Of a stretch of DNA of 64,000 nucleotides, positions 52,512 through 62,013 are shown in pieces; position 1 is the stretch's first letter; every line of letters begins with the position of its first letter. Below the pieces are notes generated by a model that had not been told where the DNA came from, made no database searches, and worked only from the letters and a program-made list of their open reading frames with translations. The stretch comes from an uncultured Oscillospiraceae bacterium. Lineage in GTDB: Bacteria; Bacillota; Clostridia; Oscillospirales; Ruminococcaceae. Both the position numbers and the translations under genes were made by a program. The stretch covers positions 9,155 through 73,154 of the forward strand of contig CAKSPC010000004.1 of assembly GCA_934481445.1 (NCBI GenBank), read 5' to 3'.

Positions 52512-54143
52512 ATGAGAACATACAAAGGAAAAGGCGTATACGGCGCCGTTGCAGTCGGAAAGATATCCGTTTTCAGGAAAAGCGACGTTTCCGTCACCCG
52601 CACCCATGTTGACGACACAGAGGCAGAAAAGGCGAGAGTAACCGCCGCCAAGGAAGCGGCTGCGGCTCAGCTCAAGGAAATATACGAAAAGGCTCTGAAA
52701 GAGGTCGGCGAGACCAACGCGCAGATCTTCGAGATACATCTTATGATGCTCGAGGACGAGGACTACAACGAATCCATCGAAAACATCATCGACACGCAGG
52801 GCGTCAACGCGGAATACGCTGTTGCTCTCACATCTGACAACTTTGCGGAGATGTTCTCCTCCATGGAGGACGCGTATATGCAGGCAAGAGCCGCGGACGT
52901 AAAGGATATCTCCAACAGAATAATCGCGAACCTTATGGGCGCCGCCGCTGACAGCGCGTCATCGGCGGGCAGGACCATAGTCTGCGCAGAGGACCTCGCC
53001 CCCAGCGAAACCGTTTCGCTGGATAAGGACAAGGTGCTTGCATTCGTGACGGCGCACGGCTCCTCCAACTCCCACACGGCGATACTGGCGCGGAATATGA
53101 ATATCCCTGCGGTAATAGGCGTCGGAGATAAGTTCCTTTCTGAGATAAAGCCCGACGAAACCGCCATCGTGGATGGATATACCGGCGAGATAATCGTCGA
53201 CCCCGACGAAGAAACCATCGAAAAATATACCCGCAGGCAGGCGGCGGACGAGGAAAAGAAGCGTCTGCTTCAGGAACTGAAAGGCAAGGAGAACGTCACC
53301 CTCGACGGCAGGAAGATCAATATCTACGCGAACATCAGCGGCATAGACAACATCGGCGCCGTGCTGCTGAACGACGCGGGCGGTATCGGGCTGTTCCGAA
53401 GCGAGTTCCTGTATCTTGAGAACAGCGATTTTCCCACGGAAGAGCAGCAGTTTCACGCTTACAAGCGCGTTCTCGAAAGCATGGCGGGAAAGAAAGTCAT
53501 CATCCGCACGCTGGACATCGGTGCGGACAAGCAGGTTGACTACTTCGGGCTGAAAAAAGAAGAAAACCCCGCCCTCGGCTACCGCGCGATAAGAATATGC
53601 CTGACCCGCCCCGAGATATTCAGAACGCAGCTCCGCGCGCTTTACAGAGCCTCCGTTTACGGCAATCTCGGAATAATGTTCCCGATGATAACCAGCGTTA
53701 AGGAAGTCGAGCGCATCAAGGCAATATGCGAGGATGTCAAGAAAGAGCTGACGGGCGAGGGCATCGAATACTCCGACAAAATCGAACTCGGCATCATGAT
53801 AGAAACCCCCGCCGCGGCGATAATCAGCGACAAACTCGCCCCCATGGTGGATTTCTTCAGCGTAGGCACGAACGACCTTACGCAATACACCCTCGCCTGC
53901 GACAGGCAGAACCCCGATATTGAGGACTTCATCGACACCCACCACGAAGCGATCCTCCGCCTTATCGAAATGAGCGCGGAAAACGCCCACAAGCACGGCG
54001 CATGGATAGGAATATGCGGCGAACTTGCCGCGGACACTACCCTCACGGAAACGTTCCTGCGCATGGGCATTGACGAACTTTCCGTTTCCCCCGCCTTTGT
54101 ACTGAAGGTAAGGGACGCAGTAAGAAAAATCAGGCTTTCATAA
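52512..54143 (+). CDS. ptsI: PTS enzyme I
   Basis: Phosphoenolpyruvate-protein phosphotransferase. 543 aa, slightly shorter than the usual 570. N-terminal HPr-binding/phospho-histidine half with H188 in AHGSSNSHTAILARN; C-terminal PEP-binding half with GIGLFRSEFLY, the FSVGTNDLTQYTLACDR block and the catalytic Cys in GICGELAAD. It follows ptsH by 40 nt and precedes the terminator. Normally general PTS genes are separate, so here the whole cascade is in one operon. Confidence 0.94.
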   Translation: MRTYKGKGVYGAVAVGKISVFRKSDVSVTRTHVDDTEAEKARVTAAKEAAAAQLKEIYEKALKEVGETNAQIFEIHLMMLEDEDYNESIENIIDTQGVNAEYAVALTSDNFAEMFSSMEDAYMQARAADVKDISNRIIANLMGAAADSASSAGRTIVCAEDLAPSETVSLDKDKVLAFVTAHGSSNSHTAILARNMNIPAVIGVGDKFLSEIKPDETAIVDGYTGEIIVDPDEETIEKYTRRQAADEEKKRLLQELKGKENVTLDGRKINIYANISGIDNIGAVLLNDAGGIGLFRSEFLYLENSDFPTEEQQFHAYKRVLESMAGKKVIIRTLDIGADKQVDYFGLKKEENPALGYRAIRICLTRPEIFRTQLRALYRASVYGNLGIMFPMITSVKEVERIKAICEDVKKELTGEGIEYSDKIELGIMIETPAAAIISDKLAPMVDFFSVGTNDLTQYTLACDRQNPDIEDFIDTHHEAILRLIEMSAENAHKHGAWIGICGELAADTTLTETFLRMGIDELSVSPAFVLKVRDAVRKIRLS

Positions 54144-54153
54144 GTAACACAGA

Positions 54154-54187
54154 ACCGCCCCCGCATTATCGGGGGCGGTAATTTTTT
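54154..54187 (+). terminator. intrinsic terminator after ptsI
   Basis: Ten-bp stem ACCGCCCCCG / CGGGGGCGGT (54154-54163 with 54170-54179) followed by AATTTTTT. Also just past the end of the converging kinase. Confidence 0.92.
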
Positions 54188-54194
54188 ATGCAAC

Positions 54195-57100
54195 TCAGAG
54201 CCACTTGCGCATGACTTCTTTAAGCTTGCTGAAATCCAGCGGCTTGGAAACATGATCGTTCATGCCTGCGGATTTTGCTTTGGCAACATCCTCCGCGAAA
54301 GCATTCGCGGTCATTGCAACTATCGGAAGCTTCTTTGCGTATTCACTCGGGACAGCGCGTATCGCCGCAGTTGCTTCGTAGCCGTTGAGCACCGGCATCT
54401 GTATATCCATGAACACAATGTCATAATACCATTCGCCTGCGCTGTCCACCATATCCACCGCCGCCTTGCCGTTTTCGGCGGTTTCGACCTTGGCGCCTGT
54501 CATTCCAAGTATTTCGGAAGCAATTTCGCGGTTGAGGTCGTTATCCTCTACCAACAGGATGCGCTTGTCGGAATAATCAAGCCCTGCGATGTCGTCCAGT
54601 TCCTCGGTCCTTTCCTTATTCTTTCCTCCGCCGACTATATCTTTGAAAAGGGTCGTCAGCCGCGAACGGAACAGCGGTTTCGTAACAAACGCGTCTGCGC
54701 CCGCTGCCCTTGCCTCGCGCTCGATCTCCGCACAGTCATATGCGGTGAATACGATTATCGGGACATTGCGTCCGACGCGGCGGCGTATCTCACGGGTGAT
54801 TTCTACGCCGTCCATAACCGGCATTTTCCAGTCGATTATTGCCGCGAAAAAGTCATTTGCCGCTTCGTGCCGCCTTACAATAATATCCACTGCTTCCCTG
54901 CCGGACATGACATACTCCCCCGACATACCGATCTCATTCAGCATTTCCACGGTGCTTTCGCAGCAGATCTTATCATCATCCACCACAAGCACTGGCAGAT
55001 CAGCCAGTTCGTCCACAGAAACTATTTCTTCGTCCTGCAGCCGCAGATAAAATGTCGCCGTGAATTTGCTGCCCTCGCCGAGTTTACTGCTTACGCTGAT
55101 GTTTCCGTTCATCATGGAAACAATGTTTTTCGTTATCGCCATTCCAAGACCCGTGCCGGGTATTTTGGATGTGCGCTTATTGTCCGCGCGGGTAAAAGGC
55201 TCGAAAAGCACATTGAGGAAATCTTCGCTCATGCCGTATCCGTTGTCGGTTATCACTGCCTCGTAGCAGGCGGTCTTTTTGCTGTTCGTTGGCTTTTCGG
55301 TGATATCAAAGCTTATTTTTCCGCCGTCCGGGGTGTATTTCACGGCGTTTGTAAGGATATTCACCAGCGCCTGCCGAACGCGCAGGCTGTCGCCTATCAC
55401 CGCTTCGTGGCGGACGTCGGTTATCCTTACGGAAAGACTGTGCCCGTGCTGCTCGGCGCTGGGCTTTATAATGGCGATGATACTGTCCACCAGCTCTGGG
55501 AGCCTGAACTCCTCCTCGGCGAGCGTAAAGCCGCCGCGCTCTATCCGGCTCATATCCAGCACCTCGTTTATAAGCGCGAGAAGATGCTTGCTGGATACCG
55601 TTATCTTGCTGAGGCAGTCGCGCACCCTTTCCCTGTCGCCGATGTGCGCGCCCGCAATTGCGGTCATACCGATGATGGCGTTCATCGGCGTGCGGATATC
55701 GTGCGACATATTTGAAAGGAACTCTGTCTTTGCGTCGTTTGCCCTGTTTGCGGCAAGAAACGCTTCCTGAAGCGCACGGCGGGCGTCGCGCTCCATCTGC
55801 TTTGTCTGGGTGACATCCTGTATGATGATAAGCACCCTTGTCAGCACACCGTTCCTGAACTCCAGCGGGATCACCGCCATATTTTTGAACAGTGTTTCGT
55901 CAACAGAGCAGTATTCGATATTATACACATCGGTTTCGGATGTGATGTTTTCAATGATATTCTTTACGGAAAGCACCTTTGAAAGCAGCACGGAATCATC
56001 CAGCGCCTTGAATTTCGAGCATACCTCCGCAATGAGATCCTCGTATCTGCCCGAGGTCTTGAGCAGGTTATTCTTGTCGAGATTGTGCAGCTCGTAGTGA
56101 TCATGCTCGAGGTCACACACGGCGAACCGCTTAACAAGGTGCACCATTCCGCGCAGAAGCTCGTCCATGTCATGGTTGTTCCTGACAAGCCGCTCAAGGT
56201 CCTCCTGCGACTTCTTGCCGTCCGTGATGTCGCGCAGGATAACAATAACGTGCTGAGGCACGCCGTTTTCGTCGCAGTCCACAGGGAGTATAAGGTTGCG
56301 CACCCAGTAGTCCTCACCGTCATATTTCGCGCGGCACTCAAGGCTCATATCGCCGCCGAGTTTCCGAAGCTCATTTATGATATAGCCGCGGTTGTACATC
56401 AGCCTTACGGAGCGCTTGCTGTCCTCGCAGACATGGTCGACAAAGTAATCGATAAGGCCGTCCCAGTCGCTTATGCCCGCAAGCCTTTCGTTAAGCGTGC
56501 CTTTAAGCTTCAGCGCCTCGAACGTATTTTCGTGGAGGTCAACATAAAATTCGCACAGGTTAGAGCGGGAATACGCGCGGTGCAGCACGGAGAATTTCTC
56601 GTTTTTTTCCTCTACGTTCTTCCGCTTGTCGATGTTAACAAAAATACCGACCATACGGCTGGGGGTGCCGTCGGGGCGGCGGTTTATCTCCGCGGTTTCC
56701 TTGAACCAGTGGTATTCGCCTTTTTTATTTTTCAGACGGTATTCGATGTTGTATTTTGTTTTGTTTGTCCTGTCGGCCGCCGCGGCATTCAAAAGTTCCA
56801 TGACCCTGGGTTTGTCGCTCGGGTGGATGAGCCTCCCCCACGCCTCCAGTTCATCCGGGAAATCCACGGCGTCGGTAAATCCAAGCATTTGCCTGAACTT
56901 GTTTGTCCACTTTACGCCGATGATTTTGCAGTCGTCATCAAAATCCACATACCATCCGCCGGACTGTATGATATCATTTACCAGCGAAAGGTTCTGCGCG
57001 TCCCACGCCAGCCGTACGGAAAGCACCCACAGCGGAACGCCGTTTCCGTCGACGGACTCGGTCTTGAAAATTCGGACATACACGGGTGTGCCGTCCTTTG

Positions 57101-57449
57101 TCAGCATACGGTGCATACCCTCGCCCGCCGCGTTTCTGAACGTTTCTCCCTCAAAAAAGCTCATATCCTCGTCAAGGATCATGCTTCTGAGCGAGCCGTC
57201 GGTGCAGTTCATAAACTCCTCGGCCTCGTAGCCGAGATTTTTCATAAAAAAGCTGCTGGCAAAAAATATTGTGAGCTTTTCATCGTAATATCCCGCGATG
57301 GTGCCGACGGCGTTGTTCATCTCCAGCGCATACCGGATGGCTCTGCCGTTTTCCTCGCTGATGCCCGCGCCGTTGTTCATCACAAGAACTTTTTCGGTAT
57401 AAAGCTCCGATAATCCACATGCCGAAAGAAGCGAATCATTTTTTTGCAT
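54195..57449 (-). CDS. PAS-domain hybrid histidine kinase with two receivers
   Basis: A 1084-aa soluble signalling protein. The N-terminal 600 residues hold PAS domains (for example DDDCKIIGVKWTNKFRQMLG and YHWFKETAEINRRPDGTPSR, DITDGKKSQEDLERLV). HisKA H is in FLSNMSHDIRTPMNAIIGM; HATPase has LTNAVKYTPDGG and GTGLGMAI. Receiver 1 has VVDDD and an Asp in IDWKMPVMDG; receiver 2 has LVEDN and FMDIQMPVLNG. No transmembrane segment is evident. Two receivers and no HPt fit the adjacent HPt protein as phosphotransfer partner. Start at 57449 has GAGG upstream. Confidence 0.88.
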   Translation of the reverse strand: MQKNDSLLSACGLSELYTEKVLVMNNGAGISEENGRAIRYALEMNNAVGTIAGYYDEKLTIFFASSFFMKNLGYEAEEFMNCTDGSLRSMILDEDMSFFEGETFRNAAGEGMHRMLTKDGTPVYVRIFKTESVDGNGVPLWVLSVRLAWDAQNLSLVNDIIQSGGWYVDFDDDCKIIGVKWTNKFRQMLGFTDAVDFPDELEAWGRLIHPSDKPRVMELLNAAAADRTNKTKYNIEYRLKNKKGEYHWFKETAEINRRPDGTPSRMVGIFVNIDKRKNVEEKNEKFSVLHRAYSRSNLCEFYVDLHENTFEALKLKGTLNERLAGISDWDGLIDYFVDHVCEDSKRSVRLMYNRGYIINELRKLGGDMSLECRAKYDGEDYWVRNLILPVDCDENGVPQHVIVILRDITDGKKSQEDLERLVRNNHDMDELLRGMVHLVKRFAVCDLEHDHYELHNLDKNNLLKTSGRYEDLIAEVCSKFKALDDSVLLSKVLSVKNIIENITSETDVYNIEYCSVDETLFKNMAVIPLEFRNGVLTRVLIIIQDVTQTKQMERDARRALQEAFLAANRANDAKTEFLSNMSHDIRTPMNAIIGMTAIAGAHIGDRERVRDCLSKITVSSKHLLALINEVLDMSRIERGGFTLAEEEFRLPELVDSIIAIIKPSAEQHGHSLSVRITDVRHEAVIGDSLRVRQALVNILTNAVKYTPDGGKISFDITEKPTNSKKTACYEAVITDNGYGMSEDFLNVLFEPFTRADNKRTSKIPGTGLGMAITKNIVSMMNGNISVSSKLGEGSKFTATFYLRLQDEEIVSVDELADLPVLVVDDDKICCESTVEMLNEIGMSGEYVMSGREAVDIIVRRHEAANDFFAAIIDWKMPVMDGVEITREIRRRVGRNVPIIVFTAYDCAEIEREARAAGADAFVTKPLFRSRLTTLFKDIVGGGKNKERTEELDDIAGLDYSDKRILLVEDNDLNREIASEILGMTGAKVETAENGKAAVDMVDSAGEWYYDIVFMDIQMPVLNGYEATAAIRAVPSEYAKKLPIVAMTANAFAEDVAKAKSAGMNDHVSKPLDFSKLKEVMRKWL

Positions 57450-57481
57450 TAGGTTCCTCGTTTCAGATATCGTTCCTTTGC

Positions 57482-57835
57482 TCAGCCGTTGCCGAACGCC
57501 ATGAGAGCGTCGACGGTCCTGTTGTACTCCTCTTCAACAAGCTTGTAAAGCTCCTCGGTGCCGTCGAACGTGCGGCCTCTGAGCGCCTCGGTGAGGTCAG
57601 AGCTGACCTTGTGCAGACGGTCGAATCCGAGATTTACGCACACGCCCTTGAGAGTATGCGCCGCGCGGAAAGCGTCCTCTGCGCGTCTGTCCTGCATAGC
57701 GCTCTTCAGATCTGAAAAGCTGGGGTCGTTGAGAAACTTGACGGCAAATTTGGATATTATCGCCTCGCTGCCCAAACGTCTGAGCACCATGTCAAAATCG
57801 GAGCCCATGAGTTCATAGCATTCTCTTATAGTCAT
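57482..57835 (-). CDS. HPt histidine phosphotransfer protein
   Basis: A 117-aa stand-alone HPt domain, four-helix bundle with the phospho-acceptor His in AFRAAHTLKGVCVNLGF near residue 55, and RLHKVSSDLTEALRG after it. It lies between the diguanylate cyclase/HD-GYP gene and the hybrid kinase, so most likely shuttles phosphate from kinase receivers to the downstream REC domain. 33 nt separate it from the kinase start. Confidence 0.88.
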   Translation of the reverse strand: MTIRECYELMGSDFDMVLRRLGSEAIISKFAVKFLNDPSFSDLKSAMQDRRAEDAFRAAHTLKGVCVNLGFDRLHKVSSDLTEALRGRTFDGTEELYKLVEEEYNRTVDALMAFGNG

Positions 57836-57901
57836 TGCATTATCTCCTTAATATTTGTCAGTATGTTATCCGACGCCATTTTGTATCTCGGCGTCCGGTG
57901 T

Positions 57902-59848
57902 TTATTCCTGTTTTTTCGCGGGTGCCTTCGATTCTGAATTTGCCGTACTGAACTTTGCCTTGATGTCGTCCTTTATATCCATAAAGCAATCCAGCAGTAT
58001 CGGGTTGAAAATGCCGCATTCGCCGTTAAGTATCATCTCGATAGCCTTTTCGTGCGGGAACGCTTTCTTGTAAACTCTCTCGCTGACCAGCGCGTCGTAA
58101 ACATCCGCAATGGAAACTATCTGCGCGGCGATCGGTATCTCGTCTCCTTTCAGTCCGTCGGGATATCCCCTGCCGTCATATCGTTCGTGGTGCCATCTGC
58201 ATATCTGATGTGCAACCTTTACAAGCTCCTCGTTCTGGAACTGCTCAAGGTTTTCGAGCATGGAAGCGCCGATGATCGTGTGCGTTTTCATGATCTCAAA
58301 TTCTTCGGGCGTGAGCCTGCCGGGCTTGTTGAGTATCTTGTCGTCAATGCCTATCTTGCCGATATCATGCAGCGCGGAAGCCATGGGGATAAGCGCGAAA
58401 TCAGCGTTGCTGATATTGTATTTCGTTGTTTTCCGGACAAGGCGGTCAAGAAGCATTTCGGTAAGCTCCCGGATATGTAAAACGTGCGCGCCGCTTTCGC
58501 CGTTGCGGAACTCAACGATGTGGCTGAGAATGCTCACCATCATGCTGTTGTCCTTTTCCTTTTCAGACATCTGGTCGGACACCAGCTTTACAAGCCTGCG
58601 CTGCTTTGCATAGAGCTTTATGGTGTTGAATACGCGCCGGTGGACTGCCCTCGCGTCAAAAGGCCTGCTGATGTAGTCGGACACGCCCAGTTCGTATGCT
58701 TCGCGGATGGAGTTATAGGATTGGTCGCTGGAGATCATTATTACGGGGATATCTTCGATCCAGTGGTTGTCGTTCATGATGTGCAGAACGTCAAAGCCGC
58801 TCATGCCCGGCATGACGATATCGAGCAGTATCAGGGCGATGGCGGTGCCGTGCTGTTTCAGCAGCGAAACACACTCCTCGCCCGTGGAAGCTTCGAGTAT
58901 CTTGAAGCCGTTGCCGAGCATTCCCGAAAGTATCTTTCGGTTTATATCGGAATCGTCGACGATGAGTATTTCGAGCTTGTCATCGCCATCCTCAACTGCG
59001 GTACTGCTGTCGGTGATAATGGCATTTTTCTGTCCATTGGCGTTGTACATCAGCTTGTCCGCCTTGATGACGGCGTCCTCAAGCAGCTCTCCGTCCGTAA
59101 GGACCCCGCTGACGCTGACTGAAAGGTGCATCCCCGAATGCCCGAGGACATCCACCGTGCTGACATGCTCTTTTATATTGCCAAGTATGTCGGAGAACTC
59201 ATCCCCTGCAATATTCGGCATAACCAGCAGGAACTCATCGCCGCCGTAGCGTATCACAACATCGGAGCCGCGGATACATTCCTTCATGGTTTCGACAACG
59301 GTGCTGAGAACGGAATCCCCCGCGGAATGGCCGCAGGCGTCGTTGTACAGCTTGAAATCATCAATGTCTATCATAACTACGCCGCCGGTGACAGCGGTCT
59401 TTTTGAGCTGCTCCTCATAATAGCGGCGGTTGTACACGCCGGTAAGTACGTCGATATATATTTCGTCCCGGAATTTGGAGAGCTTGTCAGCATACTCCTC
59501 CTGCCCGCCGAAATCAACGGAGAAATCATCGCCGAGATAGCGCATCATTTCGATAACATACGGTCTGCCGTCTATCTCAACATACCGCGCGAGCACCTGA
59601 TACACCTCGGACTCGGATATCTTGAGCTTTATAGCCTCCGACTTTGTTTCGATAGCCTTGAGGGCAACGCAGTTAAGGCAGGATTTACCCTTTATCCACG
59701 GTTCCAGCTCGCGGCAGGGCTTGTCCGCGGTGTTTTCGGGATTCTCAAGCTGTTTTACATCGAGCAGGCGTACAGAGGAAAATATCTTGCTGTAAGTTTC
59801 CATATCCTCTTTCGCCTGAGCCATCGTCATTTTATATTTTGGGTCCAT
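57902..59848 (-). CDS. GGDEF-REC-HD-GYP protein (c-di-GMP synthesis and hydrolysis)
   Basis: A 648-aa protein. N-terminal about 130 residues are a sensor-like region with a Cys pair (KGKSCLNC). GGDEF domain (about 135-290): RYGGDEFLL (catalytic GGDEF) and the RGSD inhibitory I-site five residues before it. Receiver domain (about 305-420): ILIVDDSD, phospho-Asp in LLDIVMPG. HD-GYP domain (about 440-620): SALHDIGKIGI, MKTHTIIG, HHERYDGRGYPDGL, so both metals' ligands are present. Unusual because cyclase and phosphodiesterase sit around a receiver; the receiver may toggle between them. First gene of a three-gene operon. Confidence 0.88.
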   Translation of the reverse strand: MDPKYKMTMAQAKEDMETYSKIFSSVRLLDVKQLENPENTADKPCRELEPWIKGKSCLNCVALKAIETKSEAIKLKISESEVYQVLARYVEIDGRPYVIEMMRYLGDDFSVDFGGQEEYADKLSKFRDEIYIDVLTGVYNRRYYEEQLKKTAVTGGVVMIDIDDFKLYNDACGHSAGDSVLSTVVETMKECIRGSDVVIRYGGDEFLLVMPNIAGDEFSDILGNIKEHVSTVDVLGHSGMHLSVSVSGVLTDGELLEDAVIKADKLMYNANGQKNAIITDSSTAVEDGDDKLEILIVDDSDINRKILSGMLGNGFKILEASTGEECVSLLKQHGTAIALILLDIVMPGMSGFDVLHIMNDNHWIEDIPVIMISSDQSYNSIREAYELGVSDYISRPFDARAVHRRVFNTIKLYAKQRRLVKLVSDQMSEKEKDNSMMVSILSHIVEFRNGESGAHVLHIRELTEMLLDRLVRKTTKYNISNADFALIPMASALHDIGKIGIDDKILNKPGRLTPEEFEIMKTHTIIGASMLENLEQFQNEELVKVAHQICRWHHERYDGRGYPDGLKGDEIPIAAQIVSIADVYDALVSERVYKKAFPHEKAIEMILNGECGIFNPILLDCFMDIKDDIKAKFSTANSESKAPAKKQE

Positions 59849-59890
59849 ACGTCATATCTCCGTTCAGAAAAATGTCAGCACATATTAATA

Positions 59891-59918
59891 CATATAATCC
59901 CATTTTCATATAATCCCA
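59891..59918. repeat. 12-bp direct repeat in the leader of the GGDEF/HD-GYP gene
   Basis: CATATAATCCCA occurs at 59891-59902 and again at 59907-59918, 16-bp period, between the promoter and the start codon. In the transcript it reads twice as UGGGAUUAUAUG. Confidence 0.5.
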
Positions 59919-59935
59919 CTTTATTATTTTGTAGT

Positions 59936-59964
59936 ATTATACCACAGAAGCGAAAAATATGCAA
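59936..59964 (-). promoter_or_regulatory. promoter for the c-di-GMP phosphorelay operon
   Basis: Minus strand -35 TTGCAT (59959-59964), 17 bp, -10 TATAAT (59936-59941); leader about 85 nt. Confidence 0.75.
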
Positions 59965-60074
59965 CATAAATCTGTAATGTTTTTAAAGCATGACCCTATA
60001 TTTGGCAATATAACAAAAAACACCCGACAAAATGCACTAACCATTGCGTTTTTTTATTAACAATTTACATAACG

Positions 60075-60110
60075 TCAACCGTTGAAAATTTCAATGATGT
60101 GTGCTATAAT
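60075..60110 (+). promoter_or_regulatory. promoter with overlapping palindromes for the MFS-TetR unit
   Basis: -35 TTGAAA (60082-60087), 17 bp, extended -10 TGC TATAAT (60105-60110). Two palindromes cover the -35: TCAAC-C-GTTGA (60075-60085) and TTGAAA-A-TTTCAA (60082-60094). They are plausible operators for the TetR regulator at 61371. Confidence 0.6.
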
Positions 60111-60142
60111 TATTAAAAACAAAAAAGGACGACTGACTTATT

Positions 60143-61330
60143 ATGAAAGACAACTGCAAAAAAACAATGTACGCCTGCTTTATAGGTTATATCGTGCAGG
60201 CGGTGGTGAACAACTTTGTGCCGCTGCTGTTCGTTACATTCCAGAAAACATACGACATTCCGCTTTCAAGGATAACCCTGCTGATAACGCTGAACTTTGC
60301 GGTGCAGCTTCTGGTGGATATGCTTTCGGCAGGACTTGTGGACAAAATAGGCTACCGTGCCTCCGCCGTCATCGCGCACATCTGCTCGGCGGTCGGACTC
60401 ATCCTGCTCACGGTACTGCCCGAAGCACTTCCCGACCCGTTTATCGGCATACTTGCGGCGGTAATAATATACGCCCTCGGCGGCGGTCTTATTGAGGTCA
60501 TAATCAGCCCCATCATGGAAGCGTGTCCCACCGAAAACAAGGAAAAGGCGATGAGCCTGCTGCACTCGTTCTACTGCTGGGGGCACGTCGGAGTGGTGCT
60601 TGTTTCCACGGCGTTCTTCGCGCTGTTCGGGATAGAAAACTGGAAAATACTCGCGCTCATATGGGCAATAATACCGATAGCGAACTGCATCGTTTTTGCG
60701 GGTGCGCCGATATACTCCCTCAACGCCGAGGGCGAGGATGGACTGTCGCTGAGGCAGCTTTTCGTAAACAAAACGTTCTGGCTGCTTATGCTGATGATGG
60801 TATGCGCCGGCGCTAGCGAGCAGGCTGTCAGCCAGTGGGCTTCCGCATTCGCGGAGCAGGGACTCGGCGTAAGCAAGACCGTCGGCGATCTCGCAGGCCC
60901 CATGTCGTTCGCATTCCTTATGGGAACGTCCCGCCTTATCTACGGAAAATACGGTCACAAGATGGATCTTGATAAATTCATGGTATTCAGCTGCCTGCTG
61001 TGTATCGCATCCTACCTGTGCATTGTTTTCGTGCCCGTGCCCGCGGTGGGACTTATCGGCTGCGCGGTGTGCGGCTTCTCCGTCGGGATAATGTGGCCGG
61101 GAACGTTCAGCAAGGCTTCCGCGGCGATAAAGGGCGGCGGCACGGCTATGTTCGCTATGCTGGCGCTGGCGGGGGATGTCGGCTGCTCCGGCGGGCCAAC
61201 GCTGGCGGGATTTGTTTCGGACAGCTTCGGAGGCGACCTCAAAAAGGGCATTCTGGCGGCAATATTGTTCCCCATACTGCTTCTGACAGGAATAGCCGCC
61301 CGCAGGAAGAACGCCGCAGGCAATACATAA
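60143..61330 (+). CDS. MFS transporter
   Basis: A 395-aa major facilitator with about twelve helices. MFS cues: VDMLSAGLVDKIGYRASAV (motif A between helices 2 and 3), and the repeated half starting at LFVNKTFWLLMLMM. It resembles sugar/nucleoside-type MFS proteins with FucP-like GHVGVVL. Substrate unknown. The ribosome site is weak (AAAGGACG) but the start ATG matches the family beginning (KTMYACFIGYIVQAV). Likely cotranscribed with the TetR gene 40 nt downstream. Confidence 0.85.
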   Translation: MKDNCKKTMYACFIGYIVQAVVNNFVPLLFVTFQKTYDIPLSRITLLITLNFAVQLLVDMLSAGLVDKIGYRASAVIAHICSAVGLILLTVLPEALPDPFIGILAAVIIYALGGGLIEVIISPIMEACPTENKEKAMSLLHSFYCWGHVGVVLVSTAFFALFGIENWKILALIWAIIPIANCIVFAGAPIYSLNAEGEDGLSLRQLFVNKTFWLLMLMMVCAGASEQAVSQWASAFAEQGLGVSKTVGDLAGPMSFAFLMGTSRLIYGKYGHKMDLDKFMVFSCLLCIASYLCIVFVPVPAVGLIGCAVCGFSVGIMWPGTFSKASAAIKGGGTAMFAMLALAGDVGCSGGPTLAGFVSDSFGGDLKKGILAAILFPILLLTGIAARRKNAAGNT

Positions 61331-61370
61331 ATCACCCCATAAACAACACCATTATCTTCGGGAGGTAAAT

Positions 61371-61928
61371 ATGTCACAGGTAACAAAACGCGCACTGGAA
61401 GCGTCGCTGAAAAATCTGCTTCTCCAAAAGCCGCTCAGCAAGATAACCATAAACGACATCACGGAGGACTGCGGCATAAACCGCATGACGTTCTACTACC
61501 ATTTCAAGGACATATACGACCTTGTTGAATGGGTGTGCGTAGAGGACGCGAAAAAGGCTCTCGAGGGCAAGAAAACCTACGAAACATGGCAGCAGGGCTT
61601 TCTGCAAATATTCGAAGCGGTGCAGGAAAACAAGCCGTTCATCACGAACGTTTACCGCTCCGTGAGCCGCGAGCAGGTGGAAATTTACCTTTATAAGCTG
61701 ACATACGACCTGCTTATCGGAGTTGTCAACGAAAAATCCGAGGGGCTCAGCGTCCGCGAGGACGACAAGGAATTCATCGCGAATTTCTACAAATACGCGT
61801 TCGTCGGAGAAATGCTCGACTGGGTGAAAAACGACATGAAAGAAGATCCGCAGAAGATAGTTGACAGGATGTCCGCTCTGCTTCACGGGAACATCGCCTC
61901 CGCGCTGGAAAGGTTCAGCATCAAGTAA
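61371..61928 (+). CDS. TetR/AcrR family regulator (DhaS-like)
   Basis: A 185-aa regulator: N-terminal helix-turn-helix about 5-50 (ITINDITEDCGINRMTFYYHFKDIYDL, typical of TetR recognition helix) and a C-terminal helical domain of the TetR_C_8/DhaS type. Its ribosome site GGGAGG is 6 nt before the ATG. It lies between the MFS gene and oleate hydratase, and probably controls one or both in response to a fatty acid or related ligand. Confidence 0.85.
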   Translation: MSQVTKRALEASLKNLLLQKPLSKITINDITEDCGINRMTFYYHFKDIYDLVEWVCVEDAKKALEGKKTYETWQQGFLQIFEAVQENKPFITNVYRSVSREQVEIYLYKLTYDLLIGVVNEKSEGLSVREDDKEFIANFYKYAFVGEMLDWVKNDMKEDPQKIVDRMSALLHGNIASALERFSIK

Positions 61929-61960
61929 ATTTTATCATTTTCAGCCGTTTGATAAAATTT
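61927..61960. repeat. perfect 11-bp inverted repeat downstream of the TetR gene
   Basis: AAATTTTATCA (61927-61937) and its complement TGATAAAATTT (61950-61960), 12-nt spacer, beginning at the stop codon of the TetR gene. It could be an operator for the regulator or a weak terminator. Confidence 0.6.
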
Positions 61961-61970
61961 TATACAGCTT

Positions 61971-62010
61971 CGCCGACGTGATGAAAAGTACATCACGTCG
62001 GCGTTTCTGT
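61971..62010 (+). terminator. terminator between the TetR gene and oleate hydratase
   Basis: Very strong 13-bp stem CGCCGACGTGATG / CATCACGTCGGCG (61971-61983 with 61991-62003), 7-nt loop, followed by TTTCTGTT. Confidence 0.8.
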
Positions 62011-62013
62011 TCA

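Noticed and set aside
54252..55715. Plus-strand 487-aa frame opposite the hybrid kinase
   Set aside because: Antisense shadow of a gene with intact HisKA, HATPase and REC motifs; no ribosome site.
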